31,513 nt of DNA from Myxococcota bacterium (GTDB lineage Bacteria; Myxococcota_C; UBA6777): contig JAKLKB010000151.1 in assembly GCA_023150835.1 (NCBI GenBank), forward strand, positions 1 to 31,513, read 5' to 3'. Below are positions 1-6,561 of this stretch, piece after piece. Every line of letters starts with the position of its first letter. Positions within the stretch are counted from its first letter, which is position 1. The notes beneath the pieces were generated by a model that did not search any database, was not told the origin of the DNA, and worked only from the letters and a program-made list of their open reading frames with translations. A program made the position numbers and the translations under genes.

Positions 1-17
1 TCCCCAAGGAGCCAAAG

Positions 18-254
18 ATGAGTAGCAAGAAGAAGCAAGCCCAGCCCGAAGTTGCGGAAAACACAAGCGCAAGTGAAAGCACCGAGCCATCGAGCGGTGT
101 GGTCAACAAAGGCGCTTGGCGCTTGTATGCCCGTGAAGAAGACGGCACCGAAACACACGTTCTCTCCTTGGGGATCAACGGATGCTTGGTTCGTTCTGGC
201 GGCGCTTTGGCCTCTGTGGGAGCGCCTTACAGCAAGTTTTTCCCCAACAAGTAA
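18..254 (+). CDS. Small hypothetical protein, 78 aa
   Basis: I do not recognise this protein. The ATG is preceded by AAGGAG at a suitable distance, which supports the start. The first third is polar and low in complexity (Lys, Gln, Ser, Glu, Thr). The rest is more ordered, with a KGAWRLYAREEDG stretch and a Gly-rich end, and could be a small beta-rich fold. There is no signal peptide or membrane segment. It lies 63 bp before the next gene on the same strand, which has its own ribosome site, so the two are probably co-transcribed. The upstream context is cut off by the window edge. Confidence 0.6.
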   Translation: MSSKKKQAQPEVAENTSASESTEPSSGVVNKGAWRLYAREEDGTETHVLSLGINGCLVRSGGALASVGAPYSKFFPNK

Positions 255-317
255 AGCACACCTCATCCCCCCGAAATCACATCACCTCATATCCCCGAAC
301 CCTTGGAGGTTTTCAGC

Positions 318-1310
318 ATGTCAACAAAGATGACACCAGAACAGATCGATAGTCTGAGACAATCACTCGACGAAAGCATCCAAGCAGTAGAGCGTGGCAC
401 CGGAATCGCTATCGCTTACCCGCCACTGCCAACACTTACGCAGCGTCTCAAACACTCGATGTATTCGTTCTTTGGGGCGTTCAACGATCCATTTTTTATG
501 ATGATGTTGTTTTTCTGCGTTGGCGCAAGCGCAGCTTTGACCGAAACATACCGAACGGGCGGGATCGTGTTGCTTTTTTGCTCAACGCTTTTGTTGGCGC
601 ACTTTCACTACGCAATGGAGCGAAAAGATCGGCAGCGGCGGATGCTCTCGGCCTTGGGGGAGGTCGCCGTCATGATCTCGCAAAAGTTTCAGCCGCAAGG
701 ATGGCTTGCAAACCAAGTCACCGAGGAGCCAGAGTCAAAGCAAAAGCCTCCTTTCGGCAAGATCACCTTGATAGCGACCAAGCGACGACTTGCCAGACTC
801 ATCCTTTCCAGACTAGCCGATGCCTTGGGTGGGTTGATGATGCAAAGAAATGGTGGTGAAGTTGAAGCGATCAACGTGAGGAGGCAATCTATCATCTTGA
901 TGGAGCGAGCGTTTTGGAAGGTCGCAAACCTTATCGATTTCCTCCCCAAAGAGGAGAACGATCTCGATATCGGCGCTGTATCCAAAACATCAGACAAGTC
1001 CGAGTATTTGGATTCTGTGATCGATTTCATCTACGGCATCCTCGATGAGAGCGGAGCAACCATAAGCATCCGACAAAAAGTGATCGCCCTTTTTTTGGCG
1101 CTCCAGATCACTCGAAAGCTCGAATATCTCCCACCTTTGGAGCAGACCGAAGAGTGGAAAGCATGGAAAGAACGCAATCGAAAAAAAGCCGAAGGTTGCG
1201 AAGGTTGCGAAGGTTGCGAAGGTTGCGAAGGTTGCGAAGGTTGCGAAGGTTGCGAAGGTTGCGAAGGTTGCGAAGGTTGCGAAGGTTGTCGGGAAAGCGT
1301 TGACGTTTGA
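318..1310 (+). CDS. Membrane protein with C-terminal (EGC)11 repeat
   Basis: Unknown 330-residue protein. The ATG at 318 follows TTGGAGG at good spacing; a TTG fifteen bases earlier is in frame but lies inside that ribosome site. Two hydrophobic segments at about residues 57-74 and 80-97 suggest a hairpin membrane anchor with a short loop. A long soluble part follows, rich in basic and helical segments (KRRLARLILSRL, then ERAFWKVANLIDFLP). Residues 292-324 are eleven exact Glu-Gly-Cys tripeptides encoded by a 9-bp tandem repeat, and the protein ends RESVDV. Eleven regularly spaced cysteines could bind metal or form disulfides, but this is only inference. No family is recognised. Confidence 0.75.
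   Translation: MSTKMTPEQIDSLRQSLDESIQAVERGTGIAIAYPPLPTLTQRLKHSMYSFFGAFNDPFFMMMLFFCVGASAALTETYRTGGIVLLFCSTLLLAHFHYAMERKDRQRRMLSALGEVAVMISQKFQPQGWLANQVTEEPESKQKPPFGKITLIATKRRLARLILSRLADALGGLMMQRNGGEVEAINVRRQSIILMERAFWKVANLIDFLPKEENDLDIGAVSKTSDKSEYLDSVIDFIYGILDESGATISIRQKVIALFLALQITRKLEYLPPLEQTEEWKAWKERNRKKAEGCEGCEGCEGCEGCEGCEGCEGCEGCEGCEGCRESVDV
1191..1289 (+). repeat. 9-bp tandem repeat GAAGGTTGC, 11 copies
   Basis: Eleven head-to-tail copies of GAAGGTTGC, identical except for the final base of the last copy (GAAGGTTGT). The unit length is a multiple of three, so copy-number changes would keep the reading frame of the host gene. The purity of the array suggests recent expansion by slippage. 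Confidence 0.97.
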
Positions 1311-1362
1311 TCTTGCAGTTTGACCCGCCGACCCATACCCACACGCCCGACAGGAGGCCGCC

Positions 1363-1554
1363 TTGACACCCAAAGCATACAAGGTCGAGCGAAAAGCCGA
1401 GACCATCGTTGTTTCACTCGGATTCAACAAACGATTTGTGTTCCCATACACTTTGAATCGAGAAATTCCAAGCCATCGAATCAAGAAATTCCAAGCAATG
1501 CAGCGAGTTTTGCGCGAACATCCTCGACGATCTCATCGTCCGCTTTTTCGATGA
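1363..1554 (+). CDS. Possible small ORF with TTG start, 63 aa
   Basis: A TTG codon lies five bases after a perfect AGGAGG (1352-1357), the same strand as the preceding membrane-protein gene and 52 bp after its stop. The first forty residues (MTPKAYKVERKAETIVVSLG and on) have an ordinary composition. The last third runs antisense through the 3' end of mazF and is Arg/His-rich, which looks non-natural. It may be a real gene whose end was replaced when the mazEF module arrived, or a chance frame behind a chance ribosome site. No family is recognised. Confidence 0.3.
   Translation: MTPKAYKVERKAETIVVSLGFNKRFVFPYTLNREIPSHRIKKFQAMQRVLREHPRRSHRPLFR
1453..1496. repeat. Imperfect 21-bp direct repeat at the 3' end of mazF
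   Basis: Two near-identical units sit at 1453-1473 and 1476-1496, with a period of 23 bp. They share an exact AGAAATTCCAAGC core and differ at two of 21 positions. The stop codon and last codons of mazF fall in the second unit. This could mark a junction of the toxin-antitoxin module with older DNA. Confidence 0.8.
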
Positions 1555-1825
1555 AAGAGGCTTGGCGCACTCTCCAGTCGAGACTCTTGACTTGGTCGGA
1601 AAGCACGCATCCTGTGGTTTTCATCCTCGGACTCAGGAGGACAAGGAAATGGCTTCTCGTTTTTTGGCTTGTGATGGGGCAAACGATCACAAGGCTGCTG
1701 AGTTGGTTGTAGCTGGCGGGAGACAACACAAGAGCAGGACGACGTTTGGCTTGTTCTCGTCCAGCTTGGGGGTTGAAGTCGATAGAAACGATATCTCCGA
1801 TGTCTGGGATGTAGGGTGTGCTCAA
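1481..1825 (-). CDS. mazF: MazF/PemK-type endoribonuclease toxin
   Basis: A 114-residue protein of normal MazF length. Family motifs are clear: GDIVSIDFNPQ at residues 10-20, the basic REQAKRRPALVLSP stretch just after, CPITSQ in the middle and SDQVKSLDWR in the second half. Members of this family are sequence-specific mRNA interferases held inactive by MazE. The start is TTG, not ATG. It overlaps the mazE stop as TTGA, the usual arrangement for translational coupling that keeps toxin output below antitoxin. The C-terminus runs into a local 23-bp-period repeat and ends LLGIS, with no sign of truncation. Transcription should come only from the mazE promoter. Confidence 0.92.
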   Translation of the reverse strand: MSTPYIPDIGDIVSIDFNPQAGREQAKRRPALVLSPASYNQLSSLVIVCPITSQKTRSHFLVLLSPRMKTTGCVLSDQVKSLDWRVRQASFIEKADDEIVEDVRAKLAALLGIS

Positions 1826-2073
1826 TCGATGACCTCCGCCCCCACTTCTTCACCTACGCCGATTTCTTCGTGAAAGTCTTCGGGCGTCAGGCCAGCAAGA
1901 AGCTCTTCAAGTATGTAATGTCGGCGTTTTTTGACGGGCTTGATCACCAGATTGCCATCTGATATCTCCATCTGCACACTTGTTTTCGCCGAAAGCTCTA
2001 GCTCTTTTACGATGTCTGCGGGGATTCTCAGCGCCAAACTGTTGCCCCACACGGAGATGGACGCTTTGCGCAT
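1822..2073 (-). CDS. mazE: MazE-type antitoxin (AbrB-like)
   Basis: An 83-residue antitoxin. The N-terminal half carries the swapped-hairpin AbrB/MazE signature ISVWGNSLALRIPADIVKEL followed by VQMEISDGNLVI. The C-terminal half is acidic (LTPEDFHEEIGVGEEVGAEV), as expected of the flexible tail that wraps around MazF. I chose the ATG at 2073 because AGGAGG lies six bases upstream; an in-frame ATG six codons earlier sits before that ribosome site and would be a poor start. The N-terminal domain is expected to bind the palindrome in its own promoter, so the pair should be autoregulated. Confidence 0.92.
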   Translation of the reverse strand: MRKASISVWGNSLALRIPADIVKELELSAKTSVQMEISDGNLVIKPVKKRRHYILEELLAGLTPEDFHEEIGVGEEVGAEVID

Positions 2074-2126
2074 ACGATGCCTCCTTTCCATGTCTTCTTG
2101 CTGCTCACAAAACGGCAGAGAAGAAC

Positions 2127-2138
2127 ATGTATATACAT
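2127..2138. promoter_or_regulatory. Palindromic operator candidate for MazE
   Basis: ATGTATATACAT is a perfect 12-bp palindrome directly downstream of the -10 box, covering the predicted transcription start. AT-rich palindromes at this place are the known binding sites of MazE-type antitoxins. A second half-site-like GTATAT follows in the -10 region. Confidence 0.6.
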
Positions 2139-2167
2139 CGTATATCCGTTCAAAGTTCTGGCGTCAA
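2139..2167 (-). promoter_or_regulatory. Sigma70-like promoter of mazEF
   Basis: On the minus strand TTGACG (2167-2162) is followed after exactly 17 bases by TATACG (2144-2139). The predicted transcript would start near 2132, inside the 12-bp palindrome described next and about 60 bases before the mazE start codon. Confidence 0.65.
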
Positions 2168-2174
2168 ACACTTT

Positions 2175-2199
2175 GTCCGTTAAGTGTGTATTAACGGAC
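2175..2199. promoter_or_regulatory. 9-bp inverted repeat upstream of mazEF
   Basis: GTCCGTTAA and TTAACGGAC form a perfect inverted repeat with a 7-bp spacer, just upstream of the -35 box. The arrangement suits a dimeric regulator or a recombination site. It could also form a hairpin but has no T-tract, so it is not a typical terminator. Confidence 0.55.
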
Positions 2200-2307
2200 T
2201 TGACTAGAAGATAGCGGTTTCAACGGTGTGGTGTAGAAAAAGTAAAGAGAGGATGATGAGCCTTGGTTCTTCGCATTTAGGTTGTGTCTTTGAATTCTAA
2301 CGGCCTC

Positions 2308-2420
2308 ATAGCGCTCCCCGATCAAAATAAGTACAAATACGCAGCAAAGACCTCGGAACATCCGAGGGTTGTTTTTTTTGACCGCACTTATGGGCAAAGG
2401 GGAGCGCTATCAATAGCGCT
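2308..2420. repeat. Hairpin-rich non-coding island
   Basis: The gap between mazEF and the next operon (about 2200-2506) holds no convincing gene. ATAGCGCTCCCC at 2308-2319 pairs with GGGGAGCGCTAT at 2399-2410 across a 79-bp centre. The right arm also forms a tight hairpin with the neighbouring ATAGCGCT (2403-2420, two-base loop). The centre contains the intrinsic terminator listed separately. The nested arrangement suggests a structured RNA or the remnant of a small palindromic element. Confidence 0.55.
2351..2379 (+). terminator. Intrinsic terminator, + strand
   Basis: CCTCGGA and TCCGAGG form a perfect 7-bp stem with loop ACA, followed by GTTG and eight T residues. It is a textbook terminator for the + strand, yet no + strand gene precedes it within about 800 bp. 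It may end a small RNA starting near 2200-2310 or protect the convergent minus-strand operon from read-through. Confidence 0.8.
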
Positions 2421-2506
2421 TTGAAGCCGAACTACAAGGATCTTATTACTTTTGGGTTTGTTCGAGTGTGGTAGTGATGGTTTGGTTTGTTGTATGAAAA
2501 TGTTGG

Positions 2507-3091
2507 TTAAGTGGGGTCGTTGCGTCCATCCCCACGAACAAAGTAGCGGAGCAAAACACAACTGAACAGATACCATGCTTTTTGTGTCATGCGTGCTTCA
2601 GGAAGCTGCTCTCTCAAAGCGTTTTTGTGGATGGTTACTGGCATCGTCAGATCTGCTTTGTAGATACCACTTGGTTCCGAACCAGGCCAGGGCGGTAGGT
2701 AAAAGCTTTTAAAAGGTTTATATCCTCGAAACTCATCCAGAGCTTTTTGTGAATTTTCTTTATTTGTCTCTTCTTGTTTGATGATCGGAACGATTTGTGT
2801 CCAAGGATTCTTGGATATCTCGCGAGTAAAATCACAAGTATTGCCCAGAAGCATCCAACGGTAGATGTTGGGAACCTCTGCCGCGATGATCTCTCCTTCC
2901 TCATCAATCAGAGCAATCTCAAGACTCTTGGGGAGGATTATATCACCTTGACATAGGGTAGGTTGACCATGTTTTGGGGATTCGTAAAAAGATCCAAAAA
3001 TGCTGCCATCCTCAACCGCTTTGCTAATGCTTGTATTGAGTTCTTTTGCATCGGTGGGTGGAGGCCAGCGAACAGAGCCTTCTTGAGCCAT
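2507..3091 (-). CDS. Hypothetical protein with GD...CDF and FYLPP motifs, 194 aa
   Basis: Third gene of a minus-strand operon; its ATG overlaps the stop of the gene before it as TAATG. Visible landmarks are QGDIILPKSLE near residue 48, MLLGNTCDFTRE in the middle, VPIIK and then FYLPPWPG, and a basic end around LLRYFVRGDGR. The order GD, Leu-rich strand ending in CD, then FYLPP with a following Asp resembles uncharacterised bacterial proteins with an LSxxCDL-type motif. I cannot name the family or a function. There is no membrane segment. Given its neighbours (a toxin-antitoxin pair and two other unknowns in AT-rich DNA), a role in a conflict or stress module is possible but unproven. Confidence 0.75.
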   Translation of the reverse strand: MAQEGSVRWPPPTDAKELNTSISKAVEDGSIFGSFYESPKHGQPTLCQGDIILPKSLEIALIDEEGEIIAAEVPNIYRWMLLGNTCDFTREISKNPWTQIVPIIKQEETNKENSQKALDEFRGYKPFKSFYLPPWPGSEPSGIYKADLTMPVTIHKNALREQLPEARMTQKAWYLFSCVLLRYFVRGDGRNDPT

Positions 3092-3537
3092 TAGACACTC
3101 TTTATCGTTTTTTTCTGGATGATTTTTCTTTTCTTGATGGGCTTTTCTGTTTGGAAAAGCTCATCAACTAGTTCGTCGGCAGCTTCACTGCCCTCGATTG
3201 CGCCAACCATGGCCTGAACCCAAACACCATAGTCATCAATGCTCAGGTCGCGTTTGGGAAGAAGGTTTGCGTCCAGAACGACAGATAAGATTTTTTTTTG
3301 CCGTTTTTTGAGCTTCCCAACGTTCGGAAGTTTAAGTGAATTAGTCGACTTCATTGCAATTGTTTTTTCTGGGACGATGGAAGTCGTTGTGGTTTGTTCA
3401 TGGATGGGAGGAACCAAACAAAAAATAATGCACCCACTCACGGCTTGAAAAAGCTGTTTATCCAAGGCAAAAGAACTTTTTTGCGTTTCTTTTGAAGAAA
3501 GAGAGGATTTGTCGATGGAAAGGGGAAAACTCACCAT
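3091..3537 (-). CDS. Hypothetical protein, 148 aa
   Basis: Middle gene of the three-gene operon. It starts two bases after the stop of the upstream gene, with GGTGGGAG inside that gene's last codons as ribosome site, and its own stop overlaps the next start as TAATG, so the three products are probably made in fixed ratio. The first half is Ser/Thr-rich with a short hydrophobic patch (FQAVSGCIIFCLVPPI). The middle is basic (KLPNVGKLKKRQKKIL), then a helical acidic segment (EGSEAADELVDELFQ) and a very Lys-rich tail. No family is recognised. The charge pattern would suit nucleic acid or partner-protein binding, which is inference only. Confidence 0.7.
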   Translation of the reverse strand: MVSFPLSIDKSSLSSKETQKSSFALDKQLFQAVSGCIIFCLVPPIHEQTTTTSIVPEKTIAMKSTNSLKLPNVGKLKKRQKKILSVVLDANLLPKRDLSIDDYGVWVQAMVGAIEGSEAADELVDELFQTEKPIKKRKIIQKKTIKSV

Positions 3538-3539
3538 TT

Positions 3540-4208
3540 TTAATCTCCCACCATATCTATAGATTTTTTTACCATCTGGATTGTTTCATCTGACACTTTG
3601 CTTATCGCAGTTCGGAGCTCTTTTAAGGCTTCGAACCACAAAGCAGTGGAAAGAAAAAAGCGAAGTATGGGTTTAACTTGCGGGACTTTCCCTTGCACCA
3701 AACGCTTCGGATTGAGCATCTCGACATCAAAAAAATCTAATTGCACAACGTCAATACCATACAGCACGGCTACGAGCGGTGCTTTTTCCTTCCTAGTGGT
3801 TTGTGGATCTACGTTTTGAAGTTCTTCGATGTTCAGCAATCGCACGGAAGGCCATTCAGATCCGTAAGCTCCATCCATATGTTTTCTCAACTCACCGTCC
3901 ATTCGGGCAAGCGACTCGTTAAACATAAAGAGAAACCGAAAAGGCATACACATGGTGACCATACCTTGAAGTTTTCTCTTTACGTTAGGTTCGGACGGAA
4001 AGAGTTGAGCAAAGTGCAGTTGGTATAAACCAGCGTTGTGTGACAAACCAAATCCATCGGCCATGTATTGGTGACTCGGGGTCTCTAAGAGATCAAGATC
4101 AATACTCAGTCGACCGTCCTTGAGATGAGCTTGGTGCCTATTGTTTGCCCTTTCGGTTTTTGGCTTGTTTGTTGTCCTTTGGTTTCTAGAGTTCTTGTTC
4201 TTGCTCAA
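3540..4208 (-). CDS. Hypothetical protein, possibly DUF3467-like, 222 aa
   Basis: First gene of the operon. The start is TTG, chosen because GGTGG lies seven bases upstream and a good promoter lies 40-70 bp further out; no better ATG is in frame nearby. The first 30 residues are a basic, Asn/Arg/Lys-rich tail. From about residue 48 the pattern YMADGFGLSHNAGLYQLHFA, then a beta strand and a helix (MPFRFLFMFNESLARMDGEL), weakly recalls DUF3467-type proteins, which have YAN, a DF strand and a helix LL..L...YE. The C-terminal third is helical. The match is from memory and weak; treat the product as unknown. Confidence 0.7.
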   Translation of the reverse strand: MSKNKNSRNQRTTNKPKTERANNRHQAHLKDGRLSIDLDLLETPSHQYMADGFGLSHNAGLYQLHFAQLFPSEPNVKRKLQGMVTMCMPFRFLFMFNESLARMDGELRKHMDGAYGSEWPSVRLLNIEELQNVDPQTTRKEKAPLVAVLYGIDVVQLDFFDVEMLNPKRLVQGKVPQVKPILRFFLSTALWFEALKELRTAISKVSDETIQMVKKSIDMVGD

Positions 4209-4252
4209 AAGGATACCACCTTACGAAAAGCTTATCGGTTTGTGCCGTGTGC

Positions 4253-4280
4253 ATCATATCCAACAGACAGATAAAGTCAA
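4253..4280 (-). promoter_or_regulatory. Sigma70-like promoter of the three-gene operon
   Basis: On the minus strand TTGACT (4280-4275) and TATGAT (4258-4253) are separated by 16 bases. Transcription should start near 4246, giving a leader of about 40 bases before the TTG start of the 222-residue gene. The rest of the gap up to 4605 holds two direct CATGCAT copies near 4346-4366 and the G-rich block, but no gene I can support. Confidence 0.7.
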
Positions 4281-4568
4281 GCATGCTCGGCTTCTACTGT
4301 AGCCGTAGACGCACAAAACAAATAAAGTTTCATCACGCCTCAAAACATGCATACGGCGCATGCATATTTAACTGTATAACAAGCCCGCTCTCTTGTCCAT
4401 TCCCTCTTCTCAAAACTCCTTTCTCTTTCATGATCTCACACCCATGTCAGACGAATAAGTTTATAAACACCAGAGTTAGCTACTTTTTGGTCTTCGGCAC
4501 TGATTTCCACGTGGGCTTGAATAAGGAGATTGATAAAAATCGAGGGTGTGGGTGTGGTGTTTTTAGAT

Positions 4569-4594
4569 GGGGAGGGGTGGGGGTTTAGGGAGGG
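4569..4594 (+). other. Potential G-quadruplex tract
   Basis: Five runs of three to five G residues lie within 26 bases on the + strand, separated by one to four bases. The tract begins 12 bases beyond the stop codon of the clamp-methylase gene, so it forms the template strand at the end of the long minus-strand operon. It might slow polymerase there, since no ordinary terminator is visible. Confidence 0.6.
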
Positions 4595-4605
4595 TGATCG
4601 GGAGG

Positions 4606-6561
4606 CTATGCCTTCCACCAGATGTACTCGATGTTTTTGCGACCCTTGCCGGACTTGCCGATCTTCACGTCGACCTCGATGCCCTTCTCTTTGTATCCCA
4701 TCCGCTTGGGTGGTCTCATATTCTCGTATCCTGTGATCATCACGGGGCCACGAACCTTTGAAAGAGCCGTCAACACTTCGTTGTAGTCGTCCATGTTGTA
4801 GCATTTTCCGCGCTCTCCGTAGCCAACATGACAGGCTTCGGGGTACGGCGGATCGACAAACCACGTCACATCCGAACGATCTTTCAAGTCTTCGATCATG
4901 TCCAAGGCATCGGCGTAAATGATTGCCTTGCGCATCTCCTTTGCGGCTTCCTTGATCACCTGCAATCGGCTTGACAAGAGCTTGTCCGTTGGGAACTGGA
5001 ACCGCCCAAAGGGATCACGGAAAATGCGATGATGTAGGGCTTTTGCGGCCTTGTACTCATCGCCAAGATCAAGCTCTGTTTGCAGATGATCCTCCACCTC
5101 AAACAAGAGCATCTGCCGGAAAAGGGTTTCTGGATTGCCTTTTTTGAGTCGCTGAAAGACCTCGCGGATCTCGCTGTTTTGTTCGGCAAGGTAGATCTTC
5201 TTTGCGCCGTAGTTTCTGGAGACAACGGCAGATCCAGCGAATGGCTCCGCAATGTTGTCTGTACCGATCTTTCCCAAGATATCCCGAATGTGCGGCCAAA
5301 GCTGGTTCTTTGCTCCGATGTGATAAAACAGCGGCGTGGGCTTGTCTCCCTTGAAGAGAGCAGGGTTGTCTCTGTATCCAGAGAGCCAGCTTTCAAAGTG
5401 TTCTTTGTAGCTTGTTTCGGCAAGCGGAATCGACCGAATCGGCATGATGATGTGAATTTCGCCGTTCCCACGCCGCACACAGATCGGCTTGCCGAAGGCC
5501 GATGATTTGTTGATCGGGTCTTGGTGATAGAAAGATATCTGCGAAACTTCGCTCTCATCGCCGCTTTGGAGGGCTTGAAGAAGATAATTTCCGTTGACGT
5601 GGATCTCATGCGCTTGATGATCAGAAGACGCAAGCGCGTCAGAAGAAAAGTACACACGAAAGAAATCGAATCGTCGGGATAATTTTTCGCTGAAGTCTTC
5701 GTGGTACGTCGGAGCGAAATAGACTCCCTTGTGATCCACTCCAAGCGTAAGAAAATTAAACCGAAATGCGGAAAGCGTTTTCATCATCAAGGCGAGTATT
5801 TGTTGCGCCTTAATTGTGTTGAAAACAACCTTTATTCGGGGGATTTGTTTGGCTGTATGCTTTTTAACCTTCTCTTCTTTGCCCAATATATCGAGCATTG
5901 CGATCAATGAATTGGTGGGGTAATGCGAAGGCAGTATTTTTCTCTTCTCCACAGAACCATAGCCAAAATCGTCCATGCGTAGTGTTGTGATCTCTCCGTC
6001 GTTTGCGTAAGAGGTCGGGATATAGGCGGCGCGATGTCCATTTGTGGCGATGGCATAGGAGTTGTGGAAAAGAATGCCAGTAAGATAGCTCCGAAGCTCC
6101 GCGTTGTCGTCATCTTCTTGGAGTGCGAACCTATCCGCTCGCTGCATCGCCTCAGTGCGGAGCTTGAGATCAGGTGTGATGTGAAGCGCCTTCTTTGGCT
6201 TCCCATCAAATTCTGATGCCGTAAATCGCTCCCAATCGTCCCCAACCACCTGCTTCCAGTCATCCAATGCGCGAAGCTGAAAAATCACAGCGTCCATATC
6301 TTCGGACTTTCGCTCCACAAGCTCGCCTTGTCGATTGCGAACCACATCCCCTTTTCGATTGCGGATGGTGTAGAAGTCAACCCACTCTCCAGCGTCCTTG
6401 TCATCGGGTTCTGGAACCCACTCTTTGCTTTTCTCGATGGTGTAAAGGGGCTTGTATGTTTCAACGCTTGCGGGAGAGGATTGCGCGTTTTTTGTCGGAT
6501 GCGCTGGCGTTATCGCTCCGGATGTGGCGACACTGCTTTCAGGCTTTTTTTTCGCTGCCAC
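4606..6561 (-). CDS. Beta-clamp-like domain fused to Dam/D12 adenine methylase
   Basis: Reading from a GTG at 6561 gives 651 residues. Residues 1-60 are a polar linker. About 135-380 resemble a DNA polymerase III beta clamp: TGILFHNSYAIATNGHRAAY at 161-180 matches the clamp strand with its Asp/Asn-Gly-His-Arg turn, and the region closes with GEIHIIMPIRS (367-377), like the VMPMRL end of DnaN. Residues 405-651 are a D12-class N6-adenine methylase: HIGAKNQLWPHI (AdoMet site), AEPFAGSA at 438-445 (motif I) and catalytic DPPY at 570-573, ending in IEYIWW. The start is uncertain: no ATG with a ribosome site exists, GTG has only a weak GGAAG, and the frame stays open 41 codons further up inside the preceding gene. 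An A8 tract lies just inside the start. The clamp assignment is by motif only. Confidence 0.8.
   Translation of the reverse strand: MAAKKKPESSVATSGAITPAHPTKNAQSSPASVETYKPLYTIEKSKEWVPEPDDKDAGEWVDFYTIRNRKGDVVRNRQGELVERKSEDMDAVIFQLRALDDWKQVVGDDWERFTASEFDGKPKKALHITPDLKLRTEAMQRADRFALQEDDDNAELRSYLTGILFHNSYAIATNGHRAAYIPTSYANDGEITTLRMDDFGYGSVEKRKILPSHYPTNSLIAMLDILGKEEKVKKHTAKQIPRIKVVFNTIKAQQILALMMKTLSAFRFNFLTLGVDHKGVYFAPTYHEDFSEKLSRRFDFFRVYFSSDALASSDHQAHEIHVNGNYLLQALQSGDESEVSQISFYHQDPINKSSAFGKPICVRRGNGEIHIIMPIRSIPLAETSYKEHFESWLSGYRDNPALFKGDKPTPLFYHIGAKNQLWPHIRDILGKIGTDNIAEPFAGSAVVSRNYGAKKIYLAEQNSEIREVFQRLKKGNPETLFRQMLLFEVEDHLQTELDLGDEYKAAKALHHRIFRDPFGRFQFPTDKLLSSRLQVIKEAAKEMRKAIIYADALDMIEDLKDRSDVTWFVDPPYPEACHVGYGERGKCYNMDDYNEVLTALSKVRGPVMITGYENMRPPKRMGYKEKGIEVDVKIGKSGKGRKNIEYIWWKA

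Noticed and set aside
1191-1289. CRISPR array
   Set aside because: The repeat unit is 9 bp with no spacers; it is a coding tandem repeat.
990-1484. Minus-strand frame with repeated Phe-Ala-Thr opposite the EGC repeat
   Set aside because: The repeat is open in several frames because its unit is 9 bp without stops; only the + frame has a ribosome site and membrane segments.
2175-2199. Integron attC site beside a toxin-antitoxin cassette
   Set aside because: The dyad contains GTTAAGT, like a core site, but the opposite RYYYAAC core and the usual longer paired arms are missing, and no second copy flanks the module.
4247-4588. + strand frame of 113 codons between the two minus-strand operons
   Set aside because: No ribosome site, it covers the promoter of the divergent operon and ends in the G-rich block; composition is not protein-like.
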